From Gimesia sp. (GTDB lineage Bacteria > Planctomycetota > Planctomycetia > Planctomycetales > Planctomycetaceae), in assembly GCF_040219335.1 (NCBI RefSeq), contig NZ_JAVJSQ010000015.1:372001-436000 (forward strand): DNA of 64,000 nucleotides, given 5' to 3'. The notes below the pieces were generated by a model, which saw only the letters and a program-made list of their open reading frames with translations, did no database searches and was not told where the DNA came from. The position numbers were made by a program, and so were the translations under genes. Positions 1 to 9,502 of the stretch are shown here, piece by piece. Positions within the stretch are counted from its first letter, which is position 1, and every line of letters starts with the position of its first letter.

Positions 1-2
1 AT

Positions 3-257
3 TTGCCGGTGATGACGTTTGGCATCCGTCGGGTTATGGGTATTTCAACTTCTTCGGGAAATCAGGTTGATCTGGAGGTCATCGATCTGCGGGATGGTTC
101 GCAGGTACTTAAAGAGACGACGAGCAGCAATCGTCTGCGAACCTGGGTCGTACCCGATCTGGAGCAGAAAGATATTCTGATCGAACCATTCCAGATCCGG
201 TTGAGTTTTGAAGAACCGCCGGTAGTCGCGCCGAAACCTGCAGCGGCTCCTCAGTAG
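3..257 (+). CDS. C-terminal fragment of an unrecognised protein (5' end outside window)
   Basis: This reading frame is open back to the left edge, so it is probably the 3' end of a longer gene. The visible 84 residues contain a beta-rich stretch around the segment DLEVIDLRDGSQVL and end in a Pro/Ala-rich tail (PPVVAPKPAAAPQ). No family is recognised. It is convergent with the downstream MoxR-type ATPase gene, about 70 bases away. Confidence 0.5.
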   Translation: MPVMTFGIRRVMGISTSSGNQVDLEVIDLRDGSQVLKETTSSNRLRTWVVPDLEQKDILIEPFQIRLSFEEPPVVAPKPAAAPQ

Positions 258-326
258 GGCAGCTCAGGCAACCGGTGCTAATGATCTGAGTCGACGCGCG
301 AGTGCCTGACTGGATTTGATGACGAT

Positions 327-1307
327 TTAATAGTTGTCGTCGTCTTCGTCATCCTCGAAGTCTTCAAAATCGTCATCATCCCGGTCCGGGTGCAGGGGGT
401 TATCCGGGGAGAAGAAGAAGTCTCCCAGTCCCATCGGCATCATGTTGCCACCCAGGTTCTGCTGACGCTTTTCTGAGAGAGATTCGAGGTCGAGGGCATC
501 ATCACCCAGGCAGCTCTTCAGGGACTCGAGCCAGATGGTATCTTTGCTGAGGGGGTGTTCTTTATCCTGAGCGGCACGTTTGAGTGCCAGTCGCAGCACG
601 TTGATGCCGTCACGGGTTGAGAAATCGAGTTTCAGGCTGTGTGACTGCTGCAGGAAGTCGACGGTCAGGTCGAGCATATGCTCATCGGCGAAGGGGAGAT
701 GATAGTGCAGGATCATCTTCTCATCTTCGCGGTTCGGATGTTCGAGAGTGATGCTGGGCTGCAGACGACTGAGGATGTAGTCGGGGATTTCGAAGGTAGA
801 CTCATCCTCGTTCATGGTGACCGCACAACGGAAATCGGGATGTGCGGGGATTGTGACGCCGGCGACAATGGATTCGATGTAGCGCCGATGATCGAGCAGT
901 GGCGCGAGACTGGCCCATGATTTTTCATTCATGCGGTTGCCTTCATCGAGCACACAGATGCCGCCACGAATCATGGCACTGACGAGTGGAGAGGCGTGAT
1001 ACTTGATCTTCCCACTTTCGGCGAGTACCGGAGTGACCAGCAGATCTTCAGGTCGTGTGTCTGCAGTACATTGATAGATGTAGAGTTCCTGCTCGCGCGT
1101 GCGTGCGCCTGCGATGGCCAGCGAAGTTTTTCCGATACCGGGGGTGCCCACCAGTCGCGGTGTGAGTGGCATATCTTTTTCGTCGATTACCAGCCAGCAG
1201 GCGAGCAACTGCTTGAGTGCTTCATGTTGTCCGATCCAGTCGCTGACGGTCTGGTCCGGCCGTCCCAGATGCAGTCCGACACCATCGATTTCCACGCGTT
1301 GTGACAT
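327..1307 (-). CDS. MoxR-type AAA+ ATPase with acidic C-terminal tail
   Basis: This is a 326-residue AAA+ ATPase of the MoxR/dynein-related class, which generally act as chaperones for metal-cofactor insertion or complex assembly; the client is not evident here. Walker A is GTPGIGKT at residues 54-61. The Walker B acidic pair follows a hydrophobic strand (ICVLDEGNR, about 117-125), and a sensor-1 asparagine lies in TMNED near residue 166. The last 20 or so residues are almost entirely Asp/Glu with Phe/Tyr. No von Willebrand partner, the usual MoxR neighbour, is next to it in the visible sequence. The gene diverges from the CBS-domain gene. Confidence 0.8.
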   Translation of the reverse strand: MSQRVEIDGVGLHLGRPDQTVSDWIGQHEALKQLLACWLVIDEKDMPLTPRLVGTPGIGKTSLAIAGARTREQELYIYQCTADTRPEDLLVTPVLAESGKIKYHASPLVSAMIRGGICVLDEGNRMNEKSWASLAPLLDHRRYIESIVAGVTIPAHPDFRCAVTMNEDESTFEIPDYILSRLQPSITLEHPNREDEKMILHYHLPFADEHMLDLTVDFLQQSHSLKLDFSTRDGINVLRLALKRAAQDKEHPLSKDTIWLESLKSCLGDDALDLESLSEKRQQNLGGNMMPMGLGDFFFSPDNPLHPDRDDDDFEDFEDDEDDDNY

Positions 1308-1753
1308 TGCCCTGATTTCTATTGTCTGACCAGGGGCTGTGAAACACCGCTGGTGCAGGAGATTCTAAAGTTGAGTAGGCGAAGCCTGATTATAAGCGTC
1401 CCGGAGCGTATCTGTCAGGTCTCGACTTCCAGGATGGGGGAGAAATTGGTGTAAAAGGCGCAGGAATCATTTTTTGCAGAAATCGTTAAGTCGTTGAAAT
1501 TGTGAAAGATAACGCTGGTTAGATCACATGTACGGATACGTGATCAGCGGAAAAGATTTTGAGTAATCAAAAAGTGGTTGGTAAAATGTAAAAGTTTTCC
1601 ACATTCGATTATGAATAACGTGCCAGGCGTTATTTCATTTCTATATTGAGTTCACACTGATCACATCGTTCTGAAGTCATTTCCTGTCACTGTTTATTGT
1701 GTGACTCACTGACCTGGTCTCTAAAATCGCCAATTTAGAAGGGGGGAAAAGCT
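1308..1753. other. Divergent intergenic region with inverted repeats
   Basis: This 446-base AT-rich region separates the leftward ATPase gene from the rightward CBS gene. It holds a GATCAC...GTGATC inverted repeat (1522-1527 and 1540-1545, 12-base spacer) and an AATAACG/CGTTATT hairpin (1614-1620 and 1628-1634). A further TGATCACA motif lies near 1658. I see no credible ORF. These may be operators or promoter elements for the two divergent genes, but no promoter is convincing enough to call. Confidence 0.35.
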
Positions 1754-2233
1754 ATGGATAAGCCTGTACTCGCGAAAGACATCATGGTCACGAAGTTAAT
1801 CACCTTAACTCCGGACATGGATGTACATGAAGCAATCGGGAAGCTGTTAAATCATCGGATTTCCGGTGCACCCGTATTGGATTCAGAACGCAGATTACTG
1901 GGTGTCTTTTCAGAACGGTGCTGCATGGATGTGCTGATTAAAGCCAGCTATGAGCAGTTGCCGTCAACGCAGATCTTTCCGTTTATCGATACGGAACCGC
2001 GGTGTATCACGGAAGACACGGATCTGTTGACCATCGCGCAGATTTTTCAGAGCACGCCGACACGTCGTCTTCCGGTCGTCCGCGATGGAAACTGCCTGGT
2101 CGGCCAGATCAGTCGCCGTGATCTCTTGAAGGCGGAACTGAAACATCTGCAGTTCAAGACCAATCTGCCTCAGGAGAAAAACCTGTTGTATCTGAGTGGC
2201 ATTATGAACCGGGAAGAGTCACCGATTGCCTGA
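1754..2233 (+). CDS. Tandem CBS-domain protein
   Basis: The 159-residue product is two CBS domains and little else. The first begins KDIMVTKLITLTPDMDVHEAIGKLLNHRISGAPVLD (seen in part as DIMVTKLITLTPD, residues 9-21). The second covers about 80-140 and includes TRRLPVVRDGNCLVGQISRRD. Paired CBS domains usually bind adenine nucleotides and act as energy or redox sensors. No catalytic domain is attached, so the partner is unknown. A GGGGGG purine run just before the ATG serves as ribosome-binding site. A perfect intrinsic terminator follows at 2281. Confidence 0.88.
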   Translation: MDKPVLAKDIMVTKLITLTPDMDVHEAIGKLLNHRISGAPVLDSERRLLGVFSERCCMDVLIKASYEQLPSTQIFPFIDTEPRCITEDTDLLTIAQIFQSTPTRRLPVVRDGNCLVGQISRRDLLKAELKHLQFKTNLPQEKNLLYLSGIMNREESPIA

Positions 2234-2280
2234 TCGGTCTCCTGTGGCAGAGTAAAAAAGAAGAGTGAGTCTTGCCTGAC

Positions 2281-2316
2281 AAAAACCAGCTGAACCTGTT
2301 TCAGCTGGTTTTTCTC
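2281..2316 (+). terminator. Intrinsic terminator after the CBS gene
   Basis: A perfect 14-bp inverted repeat (AAAAACCAGCTGAA at 2281-2294 and its complement at 2300-2313) closes on a 5-base loop and ends in a T run. The A run on the left side means it could also work leftward. Confidence 0.88.
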
Positions 2317-2469
2317 GTTCCTGACGGTTTGATTTTCAGAGCTGGTCAACTAAAATCGGGCCAGTTCGCGTTGCTGACAGACTGAACATTTCCGGTCAGT
2401 GGGGCGAGCGGTATCCAGTCAGACATCGATTCTATTCAGATAAAGCTAACTATTCGAAGGACTTGCAGC

Positions 2470-3030
2470 ATGGACCAGGCAGAGATTTTACTCGACGCGG
2501 AAGAGAGAATGGACAAAGCGGTTCACGTATTCCAGGGTCAGCTGCAGGGGATTCGTACGGGGCGGGCCACCCCCGGTCTGGTGGATTCGATCCGCGTGGA
2601 TTACTACGGTTCGCCGACTCCGTTGAAGCAGATGGCGAACGTGAGCGTTCCCGAGCCGCAGCAGATTCTGATTCGGCCCTTCGATGCCCAGATGGTGGGA
2701 GAGATTGCCAAAGCGATCCAGGCCAGCGATATGGGACTGGCACCGAATACCGATGGTCGCGTCGTGCGATTGAACATTCCCCCGCTTTCGACAGAACGTC
2801 GTCGTCAGCTGGTCTCCCGCGTGAAAGAGCTGGCTGAAGAAGCCCGGATTTCGATCCGCAACATCCGCCGGGATGCAAACAAGCATGCTGACCAGTCCGA
2901 AAAAGACAAAGTGATGGGGGAAGACGAACGGGACGATACCAAGGATCAGATCCAGGAACTGACCAAAAAGTTCGAAGGTAAAGTCAACAGCATGGCGGAT
3001 GCGAAAGAAAAGGACGTGATGGACGAGTAG
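2470..3030 (+). CDS. frr: Ribosome recycling factor
   Basis: The 186-residue product matches the usual length (about 185) of RRF, which with EF-G splits post-termination ribosomes. Visible hallmarks are the N-terminal helix with GIRTGRATPGLVD (about 28-40), the domain-II strand VSVPEPQQILIRPFD, the NTDGRVVRLNIPPLSTERR segment, and the C-terminal helix RNIRRDANK...EKDKVMGEDE. The usual partners pyrH and tsf are not adjacent; the next gene is pgk, 142 bases downstream. The function is confident from the family. Confidence 0.96.
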   Translation: MDQAEILLDAEERMDKAVHVFQGQLQGIRTGRATPGLVDSIRVDYYGSPTPLKQMANVSVPEPQQILIRPFDAQMVGEIAKAIQASDMGLAPNTDGRVVRLNIPPLSTERRRQLVSRVKELAEEARISIRNIRRDANKHADQSEKDKVMGEDERDDTKDQIQELTKKFEGKVNSMADAKEKDVMDE

Positions 3031-3172
3031 TCCGTCGGTCTTTCAGTAGCCCGCGCTCGCAACTTAAAGTGCTCCCGCCAGAATTAGCAGGAATTCGTCA
3101 TTTTTCGGACGGGTTCAATACAGTCACATTCTATCTTAACCTCTGTAATCAAAGAGACAGGTTCAAGTTTCC

Positions 3173-4360
3173 ATGGCAAAGAAAACAATTGAAAACGTAG
3201 ACGTAGCGGGTAAGACCGTATTGATGCGTGTCGACTTTAACGTTCCCCTGGATGACGATCTGAATATTACCGATGATCGCCGGGTGCGGATGGCTCTGCC
3301 TTCGATCAAGTCCGTTATCGATCGTGGCGGTCGCCTGATTCTGATGAGTCACCTGGGACGTCCCAAGGGGGATGCCGGTGATGCGAAATTCAGCCTCAAG
3401 CCAACCGCTGCCTGCCTGGGTAAACTGCTGGATCAGGACGTCGCCTTTGCGACGGATACGGTTGGCGACGATGCGAAGGCGAAAGTCGCTGCCCTGGAAG
3501 ATGGTCAGGTACTGATCCTGGAGAACCTGCGGTTCAACGATGGTGAGAAAAAAGGGGATGCCACTTTCGCAGGTGCGCTGGCTGCGTTCGCTGATATCTA
3601 CTGCAACGACGCTTTTGGTACCTGCCACCGGACCGATGCTTCGATGGTTGCAGTTCCGGAAGCCATGGACGGTAAGCCGAAAGTAGTTGGCTTCCTGGTA
3701 TCGAAAGAAATTCAATACCTGTCCGATGCGATTGCCAATCCACAGCGTCCGTTCGTGGCGATTCTGGGGGGAGCGAAAGTCTCTGACAAGATCAACGTGA
3801 TCAACAACCTGCTGGGCATCTGCGACAAGGTGCTCATCGGTGGCGCGATGGCTTACACCTTTGCTTTGGCGCAGGGTGGCAAGGTTGGCGGCAGTCTGGT
3901 GGAAGAGGACAAAGTCGAACTGGCCAAAGAACTGATCGCCAAAGGGGGCGACAAACTGATGCTGCCGGTCGACACGCACTGTGGCGACGACTTTAACAGC
4001 AACTGCAACAAGCAGGTTGTGAAAGCCGGTGAAATCCCCGATGGTTTCGAGGGACTGGACATCGGACCGGAATCGGCGAAACTGTTTGCTGAGACTGTTA
4101 AGTCCGCTAAAACAGTGGTCTGGAACGGACCGATGGGTGTGTTCGAAATGCCGCCGTTCGATGAAGGAACCAAAGCGGTTGCCCAGGCGATCGCAGACAG
4201 CGATGCAACCAGCATCATTGGTGGTGGCGACAGTGCCGCCGCGATCCAGCAGCTCGGTTTTGCCAATCAGGTCTCGCATGTGAGTACCGGCGGTGGTGCC
4301 AGCCTGGCGATGCTGGAAGGTCAGGAGTTTGCAGCTGTGAATCTGCTGGATGAAGCCTGA
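3173..4360 (+). CDS. pgk: Phosphoglycerate kinase
   Basis: This 395-residue enzyme transfers phosphate from 1,3-bisphosphoglycerate to ADP in glycolysis. The length is typical of bacterial PGK. Motifs in order: RVDFNVP (residues 19-25), the substrate-binding SHLGRPKG (about 59-66), [13 protein letters not shown], the hinge segment [23 protein letters not shown], and the C-terminal glycine loop GGGDSAAA. It is a single gene followed by a strong terminator at 4391, with no gap or other glycolytic gene next to it. Confidence 0.97.
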   Translation: MAKKTIENVDVAGKTVLMRVDFNVPLDDDLNITDDRRVRMALPSIKSVIDRGGRLILMSHLGRPKGDAGDAKFSLKPTAACLGKLLDQDVAFATDTVGDDAKAKVAALEDGQVLILENLRFNDGEKKGDATFAGALAAFADIYCNDAFGTCHRTDASMVAVPEAMDGKPKVVGFLVSKEIQYLSDAIANPQRPFVAILGGAKVSDKINVINNLLGICDKVLIGGAMAYTFALAQGGKVGGSLVEEDKVELAKELIAKGGDKLMLPVDTHCGDDFNSNCNKQVVKAGEIPDGFEGLDIGPESAKLFAETVKSAKTVVWNGPMGVFEMPPFDEGTKAVAQAIADSDATSIIGGGDSAAAIQQLGFANQVSHVSTGGGASLAMLEGQEFAAVNLLDEA

Positions 4361-4390
4361 TTGAATCCCGCTGAATAATCGAGTTTCTCA

Positions 4391-4425
4391 GACACAGTCC
4401 TTCACGTGAGGGACTGTGTCTTTTT
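4391..4425 (+). terminator. Intrinsic terminator after pgk
   Basis: GACACAGTCC (4391-4400) pairs with GGACTGTGTC (4411-4420). The loop contains a further TCACGTGA palindrome, and TTTTTGTTT follows. Confidence 0.9.
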
Positions 4426-4597
4426 GTTTGGCAATGATCTACTCGCAACCCGGGATGAGAGGCGGTAGAATAAATGAAAACTCAGGTTTAATGAGCGTAG
4501 TTTTGGTCACTGTCGGGCGAGCTGGCATTGATCCCGGGGTTTCACTGGTGATTATTCAATAGCTCTCATTAGCAGTTGTGAATGGGGAGTGAGGCAA

Positions 4598-5395
4598 ATG
4601 GTGACGTCGTTATTCTCAAATGAAGAAATCGAGCGGTTTCAGCGTGATGGTTTTGTGATCGTGGAATCGTTATTCAGTGAGGAAGAAGTGGCGCTGCTGG
4701 GACAGATTGGCCGGGCGGACCTGGCGATGCAGCAGGCGACTTTCAGTCGGGATGACGGAGAAGGGGGTGCGGTCAAACTGAGCGTGGAGAACGAAGTCGG
4801 CGAAGACATCTATGGTGCGATTGCCGCCGGTCACCGGGTTGTGGATCGGATGGAAGAACTGCTGGGTGATGAAGTCTACCATTACCACCATAAGATGATC
4901 CAGAAAGAAGCGAAGGTGGGTGGTGCCTGGGCATGGCATCAGGATTACGGATACTGGTACAACAATGGTTGCCTGTTTCCGGATATGGCCAGCTGTATGA
5001 TTGCCGTCGATCGGGCGACCCGGGAGAACGGTTGCCTGCAGGTGCTCAAAGGGAGCCATCTGATGGGGCGGATGAATCATGGCAAGGTGGGTGACCAGAC
5101 CGGCGCAGATCCGGAGCGTGTGGCAGCGGCCTGCGAGCGGTTTGAACTCGTGTACTGCACGCTGGAACCCGGATCGACAATCTTCTTTCACTCCAATCTG
5201 CTGCACCGCTCAGACCAGAACAAGAGCAACCATCCGCGATGGGGGTTCATCTGCTGCTACAACACGAAGCACAACGATCCTTACAAAGAATCGCGTCATC
5301 CCCGTTATACACCGCTGACGAAGCGGGATGATGCGGACGTGTTGAAAATCGGTCATGCCCAGTGGAAACAGATGCAGGCAGATTCGTCGCTGTGA
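4598..5395 (+). CDS. Phytanoyl-CoA dioxygenase (PhyH) family oxygenase
   Basis: The product is about 265 residues and looks like a PhyH-family non-heme Fe(II)/2-oxoglutarate-dependent oxygenase. It opens with the typical FSNEEIERFQRDGFVIVESLFS segment. The iron-binding HxD is in WHQDYGYWY, and the distal histidine is probably in FFHSNLLHRSDQNKSNHPRWGF, where the following arginine would bind 2-oxoglutarate. The substrate cannot be told from sequence. I chose the ATG at 4598 because GGGGAG lies 8 bases upstream; an upstream GTG at 4589 overlaps that site. The next gene, queG, starts 27 bases after the stop. Confidence 0.86.
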   Translation: MVTSLFSNEEIERFQRDGFVIVESLFSEEEVALLGQIGRADLAMQQATFSRDDGEGGAVKLSVENEVGEDIYGAIAAGHRVVDRMEELLGDEVYHYHHKMIQKEAKVGGAWAWHQDYGYWYNNGCLFPDMASCMIAVDRATRENGCLQVLKGSHLMGRMNHGKVGDQTGADPERVAAACERFELVYCTLEPGSTIFFHSNLLHRSDQNKSNHPRWGFICCYNTKHNDPYKESRHPRYTPLTKRDDADVLKIGHAQWKQMQADSSL

Positions 5396-5422
5396 TGAGT
5401 GACATGGAATTGTGGGAGCAGA

Positions 5423-6583
5423 ATGGGTAAGAGTGCCGAAACCGCAGGGAATTCGCTGAGCCAGCAGAGTGCGCTGATCAAGCGACTGGCGCGCGAGGTC
5501 GGCTTTGATCTGGCCGGGATTGCGCCGGCGGTCACGCCCATTGGTTATCACAGCTTTCTGGACTGGCTGAACCAGGGATACGCGGGAGAGATGAGCTATC
5601 TCGAACGTCGTAAAGAGGCTTACGAACATCCACGCTATGTGATGAGTTCCGTGCGCAGTGTGCTGATGCTGACGTTGAATTATCAGACGGAGGAGCCGCC
5701 CGAGGTGACAGGAACTGAGGCGCGGGTTTCGCGTTATGCCTGGGGGACGACCGACTATCACAAGGTGATACGCAAGAAGCTGAAGCAGCTGTCGCGATTG
5801 ATTCGCGAGCAGTATCCCGATTGTGAAACACGAGGCGTTGTCGATACTGCGCCGCTGCTGGAGCGGGACTTCGCTCAGTTGGCAGGACTGGGTTGGATTG
5901 GAAAAAACACGCTGCTGCTCAACAAACGGGAGGGAAGCTGGTTTTTTCTAGCGGGGCTGCTGCTGAGTGATGAGCTGGAATATGACGAACCGCAACAAAC
6001 AAGCCATTGTGGCACCTGTACGCGGTGCCTGGAGGCCTGTCCGACCGATGCGTTCGTGGAAGCGGGGACGCTGGATGCGCGGAAGTGCATTTCGTATCTG
6101 ACGATCGAACTGCGAGATCAGCCAATTCCAGCAGAGTTACGACCGGGGATGCAGGACTGGATGTTCGGCTGTGATGTGTGCCAGGATGTCTGTCCCTGGA
6201 ATCGGAAGGCACCGATCAGCGGAGAACCAGCGTTCCAGCCGGTCGAAACGTTTACGCCCGTTGATGCTTGCGAACTGCTGACACTGGATGAAGCTGCATT
6301 TCAGGAGCGGTTCCAGAGTACGCCGATGTCGCGGGCCCGTCGGGCGGGGTTGCTCCGGAATGCAGCCATCGTACTGGGGAACCGGGGAGATGAGAGTGCA
6401 GTGCCGGCATTGTTGGGAGTACTCAATGATGATGAGTCGCTGATTCGAGGGGCTGTGGTCTGGGCGCTGGGACGGCTGGGAGCTCCGACCACGGTTGAGA
6501 TGCTGCAAACCCGTCTGGAAATTGAGACCGAAACAGATGTGATTGAAGAACTCAAGCAGGCACTCAGCAGGCTGGTGAGTTGA
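5423..6583 (+). CDS. queG: Epoxyqueuosine reductase QueG with C-terminal HEAT repeats
   Basis: This cobalamin- and Fe-S-dependent enzyme performs the last step of queuosine synthesis in tRNA. The N-terminal DUF1730 part contains LARDVGFDLAGIAP-like residues and RYAWGTTDYHKVIRKKL. Two ferredoxin-type cysteine groups follow, CGTCTRCLEACP and FGCDVCQDVCPWN. The C-terminal portion carries HEAT/PBS-type repeats (LLGVLNDDESLIRGAVVWALGRLG), as in typical QueG. The ATG at 5423 is preferred because GGGAG is placed about 8 bases upstream; a GTG at 5399 is possible. It may be cotranscribed with the PhyH-like gene. Confidence 0.93.
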   Translation: MGKSAETAGNSLSQQSALIKRLAREVGFDLAGIAPAVTPIGYHSFLDWLNQGYAGEMSYLERRKEAYEHPRYVMSSVRSVLMLTLNYQTEEPPEVTGTEARVSRYAWGTTDYHKVIRKKLKQLSRLIREQYPDCETRGVVDTAPLLERDFAQLAGLGWIGKNTLLLNKREGSWFFLAGLLLSDELEYDEPQQTSHCGTCTRCLEACPTDAFVEAGTLDARKCISYLTIELRDQPIPAELRPGMQDWMFGCDVCQDVCPWNRKAPISGEPAFQPVETFTPVDACELLTLDEAAFQERFQSTPMSRARRAGLLRNAAIVLGNRGDESAVPALLGVLNDDESLIRGAVVWALGRLGAPTTVEMLQTRLEIETETDVIEELKQALSRLVS

Positions 6584-6729
6584 GGCGAATAAACTGGAAA
6601 ATGCGGGGAGAAAGTGGCGGGCTCTGATGGAAAAGTGGCAGTGCGTGTATTACGATCTGCAACAGAGTTAAGCCAACAAAAAATCTTTGGTTCGAATATC
6701 AGAACGTTATTGTGAATGGGAGCAGTGAG

Positions 6730-7533
6730 ATGGGCGATCAACTTCTTGTCGGAGTCAATGGAGCCAGCGGTCGGATGGGACAGCGGGTGGCTGTGCTCGT
6801 ATATCAGGATCCGGATCTTAAGCTGGGGGCTGCCCTGGAATCGGAGTCTTCTCCTGCCTTGGGGAAAGACGTGGGTGAAGTTGCCGGCATCGGTCCTGTT
6901 GGCCTGAACATTACGTCTGAGTTGACTGACCGCGTGGATGTGATCATCGACTTTTCCCTGCCGGCCGGACTGGTGAAAATCGCCGGGGTCTGTGCTGAAC
7001 GGCAGATTCCGCTGGTCGCCGCTACCACCGGATTGACACCGGAACAGCGAAACGAAGTGCTGACGGCATCACAGACAACACCCCTGATTCTGGCCCCCAA
7101 TATGAGTGTGGCTGTGAATCTGATGATGAAGCTGGTGCGGGAAGCCGCCCATTCGCTGAAGAATACTCCCAGTGGGGTTGATGTGGAAATCATCGAACGT
7201 CATCACCGTTTTAAAGAAGATGCTCCCAGCGGGACTGCGTTACATTTTGGTGAAATCATTGCCGACGAGATGGGACAGACTGAACACATTCACGGGCGGG
7301 AAGGTCGTCCCGGCCCGCGTCCGGTCTGTGAAATCGGCTATCACGCATTACGGACCGGCGACAATGTGGGTGAGCATACGATTGTCTTCGGTATGATGGG
7401 GGAGACGATCGACCTGACAGTCCGCGGCCATACCCGTGACAGCTATGTTTATGGCGCCCTGATGGCGGCCAAATATCTGACAACCCAGAAGGCAGGGATC
7501 TATACAATGGCGGACGTGCTGGGCCTGGGCTAA
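6730..7533 (+). CDS. dapB: 4-hydroxy-tetrahydrodipicolinate reductase
   Basis: DapB reduces the dihydrodipicolinate precursor in the diaminopimelate/lysine pathway, which also feeds peptidoglycan. From the ATG at 6730 the protein is 267 residues, a normal length. The NAD(P)-binding loop VGVNGASGRMG is at residues 7-17. The catalytic signature ERHHRFKEDAPSGTAL is about 156-171, and LAPNMSVAVNLMMKL lies before it. GGGAG at 6718-6722 is correctly placed for the 6730 start, so the GTG at 6712 is less likely. A wobble-containing terminator hairpin follows at 7572. Confidence 0.95.
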   Translation: MGDQLLVGVNGASGRMGQRVAVLVYQDPDLKLGAALESESSPALGKDVGEVAGIGPVGLNITSELTDRVDVIIDFSLPAGLVKIAGVCAERQIPLVAATTGLTPEQRNEVLTASQTTPLILAPNMSVAVNLMMKLVREAAHSLKNTPSGVDVEIIERHHRFKEDAPSGTALHFGEIIADEMGQTEHIHGREGRPGPRPVCEIGYHALRTGDNVGEHTIVFGMMGETIDLTVRGHTRDSYVYGALMAAKYLTTQKAGIYTMADVLGLG

Positions 7534-7835
7534 GTCTCGTTCTGTCAAAAAGTTATACCACGAAAATAATGCTGCCGGTATCGTTCAATCGTGCCGGTAG
7601 TTTTTGTTCCCAGTAACAGGTGTCACCGGTTTATTTTGGTAAAGCTTCCCGTTTTACCAAGTCTGTGAAATGATCAAGAGTGATACACCCGGTAACCGAT
7701 ACAAGAAGAGCGTTGACTGCCTCTCGACAGAACAGATTGAGGGGGAGAACGGACACCGTGTCCTGTCTAACCGGAATTCAGGGATTGAATTCTGATCTGC
7801 TGTCAAAACAGAGTCCCGTCTCGAAGGATCGAGTC
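7534..7835. other. Intergenic region and long leader before the membrane protein gene
   Basis: About 300 bases with no credible gene. It holds the dapB terminator (7572-7606) and a TTGGTAAA/TTTACCAA inverted repeat (7636-7643 and 7653-7660). The repeat could be an operator or an mRNA leader stem for the next gene. An in-frame ATG upstream (7680) would add 52 low-complexity residues to that gene and is not favoured. Confidence 0.4.
7572..7606 (+). terminator. Probable intrinsic terminator after dapB
   Basis: CCGGTAT (7575-7581) pairs with GTGCCGG (7591-7597), including G-T wobbles, across a 9-base loop. TAGTTTTTGTT follows. Confidence 0.55.
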
Positions 7836-8438
7836 ATGAGCTGGCTGAAGTCTCTCAAATTCAAAAGCGTTCTGAGTCTCATCTCACGAGATTCCTCTCA
7901 AACCGAACGCCGGCCTCGCTTTGGTGTTCGCTGGAACCAGACGGCTAAAGTCTTCGTCGGTTTGATCGCCAGTGTCTGTTCAATGATGGCACTGATCTCC
8001 TTCTTCGGTTCGCTGGAAGAACCTTCTGTGGAAGATAAGCTGCTTTCCGATGCCGAGTCGCTGGCACCGGATCTGGGAAGCGGGGATGAACTGTCGATGG
8101 AATTTGGTCTGGATGCAGAGCTGCCGCTGCAGGAAGCGGTTGCTGATGTGGAAGCAGCCATGGGGGAAGTACAGACGGTTTCTATGGAACAGGCAGCAGG
8201 CAGCGGAGAGACCGGTTCGGGAGTCTATCATGCGTTGGGGCGCGATTATGGAGATCAGCAGACGAGTGGACGCGTCGAGCAGATTTCTGGAGCGCATCCC
8301 ATTTATGTGTCGGGTAACAGGCAGTCCGGGGGTACGCAGAATGCAAGCAGCTCCGGGGCTGCCTGGCTGACTGGAGAAATTGAAGAGCTCGAGCTGCCAA
8401 CAGTGCGCAGCGCTGCTGTTCCTTCAAGAAATTATTAA
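7836..8438 (+). CDS. Single-pass membrane protein, unrecognised
   Basis: I do not recognise a family. From the ATG at 7836 (GAAGGA 7 bases upstream) the product is 200 residues. It has a basic N-terminal segment, one transmembrane helix (VFVGLIASVCSMMALISFF, about residues 41-59), then an acidic Ser/Gly-rich extracytoplasmic region of about 140 residues. Because the following gene, 56 bases downstream, encodes a GspA/ExeA-like ATPase, this may be a GspB-like partner that links ATPase and envelope. That is inference from gene order and topology only; no peptidoglycan-binding domain is visible. Confidence 0.6.
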   Translation: MSWLKSLKFKSVLSLISRDSSQTERRPRFGVRWNQTAKVFVGLIASVCSMMALISFFGSLEEPSVEDKLLSDAESLAPDLGSGDELSMEFGLDAELPLQEAVADVEAAMGEVQTVSMEQAAGSGETGSGVYHALGRDYGDQQTSGRVEQISGAHPIYVSGNRQSGGTQNASSSGAAWLTGEIEELELPTVRSAAVPSRNY

Positions 8439-8494
8439 GAGAACAATTAAGCGGAAGTCTCAGAACTTTTAACCATTCGCGGGAATCAGAGTCG

Positions 8495-9322
8495 ATGTAT
8501 CAGAGTTACTGGAATCTGCAGAGCGGCCCTTTCGAAGAAAAGATGGACGCTGGGTATTTTTATGAGAGCCACCCGCATCAGGCCGGACTGCTGAAGTTGC
8601 AATACCTGGTGGAGAACCGCAAGGGGGCCGGCCTGCTGGTCGGAAGCCCGGGCAGCGGGAAATCCTACCTGTGCCACGTGCTGAAAAGTCAGCTTGCGGA
8701 GCGGCATCAACCGTTCGTACAACTGGTCTTTCCCCAGCTTTCACCTGTCGAGCTGATCTCATATCTCGCGGTTGAGTTAGGGGCGGAAGAGGCGGGCATC
8801 GAGCCGGGAGTTACCGGTAAGGATCGAATTATCCGCGCCTTGCATCGGCAGTTACAGCTGCTTTGTGATCAGGGGGCACAGCCCGTGATTGTGATCGATG
8901 AAGCCCATCTGATTGCAGACCAGCGAATTTTCGAGACATTGCATCAGTTGCTCAATTTCCAGCAGACCTCCGATGTCGACTTCACGCTGTTGCTGGTAGG
9001 AGACCGGTTGTTGCTGAGTCACCTGCAACGATCCGCGCAGCTGGATGACCGCATTTCGGTCCGCTGTCTGCTCAGACCGTTTTCTGTGGAAGAGACACAG
9101 CAGTATGTTGAGCATCGTCTGCAGGTCGCCGGTCGGACCGAACCGGTGTTCGAAGCATCTGCATTCCAGACGTTGTTCGAACTGACGCAGGGGAATCCGC
9201 GGAAGATCAATCGTTTGTGTGATCTGGGGCTGCTGGTCGGTTATGCCGACGAACTGCCGCTGATTACCTCAGACGTCCTGGAAGCGGTTTCAGAAGAACT
9301 CGTGACCTCCATTCCAGACTGA
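8495..9322 (+). CDS. GspA/ExeA-like AAA ATPase
   Basis: The 275-residue product begins with the motif typical of ExeA/GspA-like ATPases, YWNLQSGPFEEKMDAGYFYES, where residues tagged by region FY correspond to the family opening. Walker A is GSPGSGKS at residues 50-57, and Walker B is VIVIDEAH at about 131-138. A C-terminal lid region includes FELTQGNPRKINRLCDLGLL. In type II secretion systems such ATPases help push the secretin through peptidoglycan. The TniB/Tn7 TnsC transposition ATPases share this fold, but no transposase is nearby. It is the last gene before a strong terminator. Confidence 0.8.
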   Translation: MYQSYWNLQSGPFEEKMDAGYFYESHPHQAGLLKLQYLVENRKGAGLLVGSPGSGKSYLCHVLKSQLAERHQPFVQLVFPQLSPVELISYLAVELGAEEAGIEPGVTGKDRIIRALHRQLQLLCDQGAQPVIVIDEAHLIADQRIFETLHQLLNFQQTSDVDFTLLLVGDRLLLSHLQRSAQLDDRISVRCLLRPFSVEETQQYVEHRLQVAGRTEPVFEASAFQTLFELTQGNPRKINRLCDLGLLVGYADELPLITSDVLEAVSEELVTSIPD

Positions 9323-9388
9323 TACTCATTCAGCGGAATAATTCTATTTAGCGTAGTATCATCTACAGTTGAGTATATCGATTAAGTT

Positions 9389-9428
9389 ACGCGCTGACCT
9401 GTTTCGCAGGGCAGCGCGTTTTTTTTGT
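9389..9428 (+). terminator. Intrinsic terminator after the ExeA-like gene
   Basis: ACGCGCTG (9389-9396) pairs with CAGCGCGT (9412-9419), with a further CCTG/CAGG inner pairing and an 8-base T run. It separates the ATPase unit from the small serine-rich ORF. Confidence 0.92.
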
Positions 9429-9502
9429 GAACCTGCTTCTGTGCTTTGGTGTCTGCTTCCCAACGGGTAATGCTACCCCATTAATTCGTACAGGGAAAAA
9501 CC

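Noticed and set aside
3149-4279. 376-codon minus-strand ORF opposite pgk
   Set aside because: It is the antisense shadow of a confident pgk gene, with no recognisable family or start signal.
8495-9322. Transposon-type TniB/TnsC ATPase
   Set aside because: The AAA fold is shared, but no transposase, integrase or terminal repeats are nearby and the opening motif is ExeA/GspA-like.
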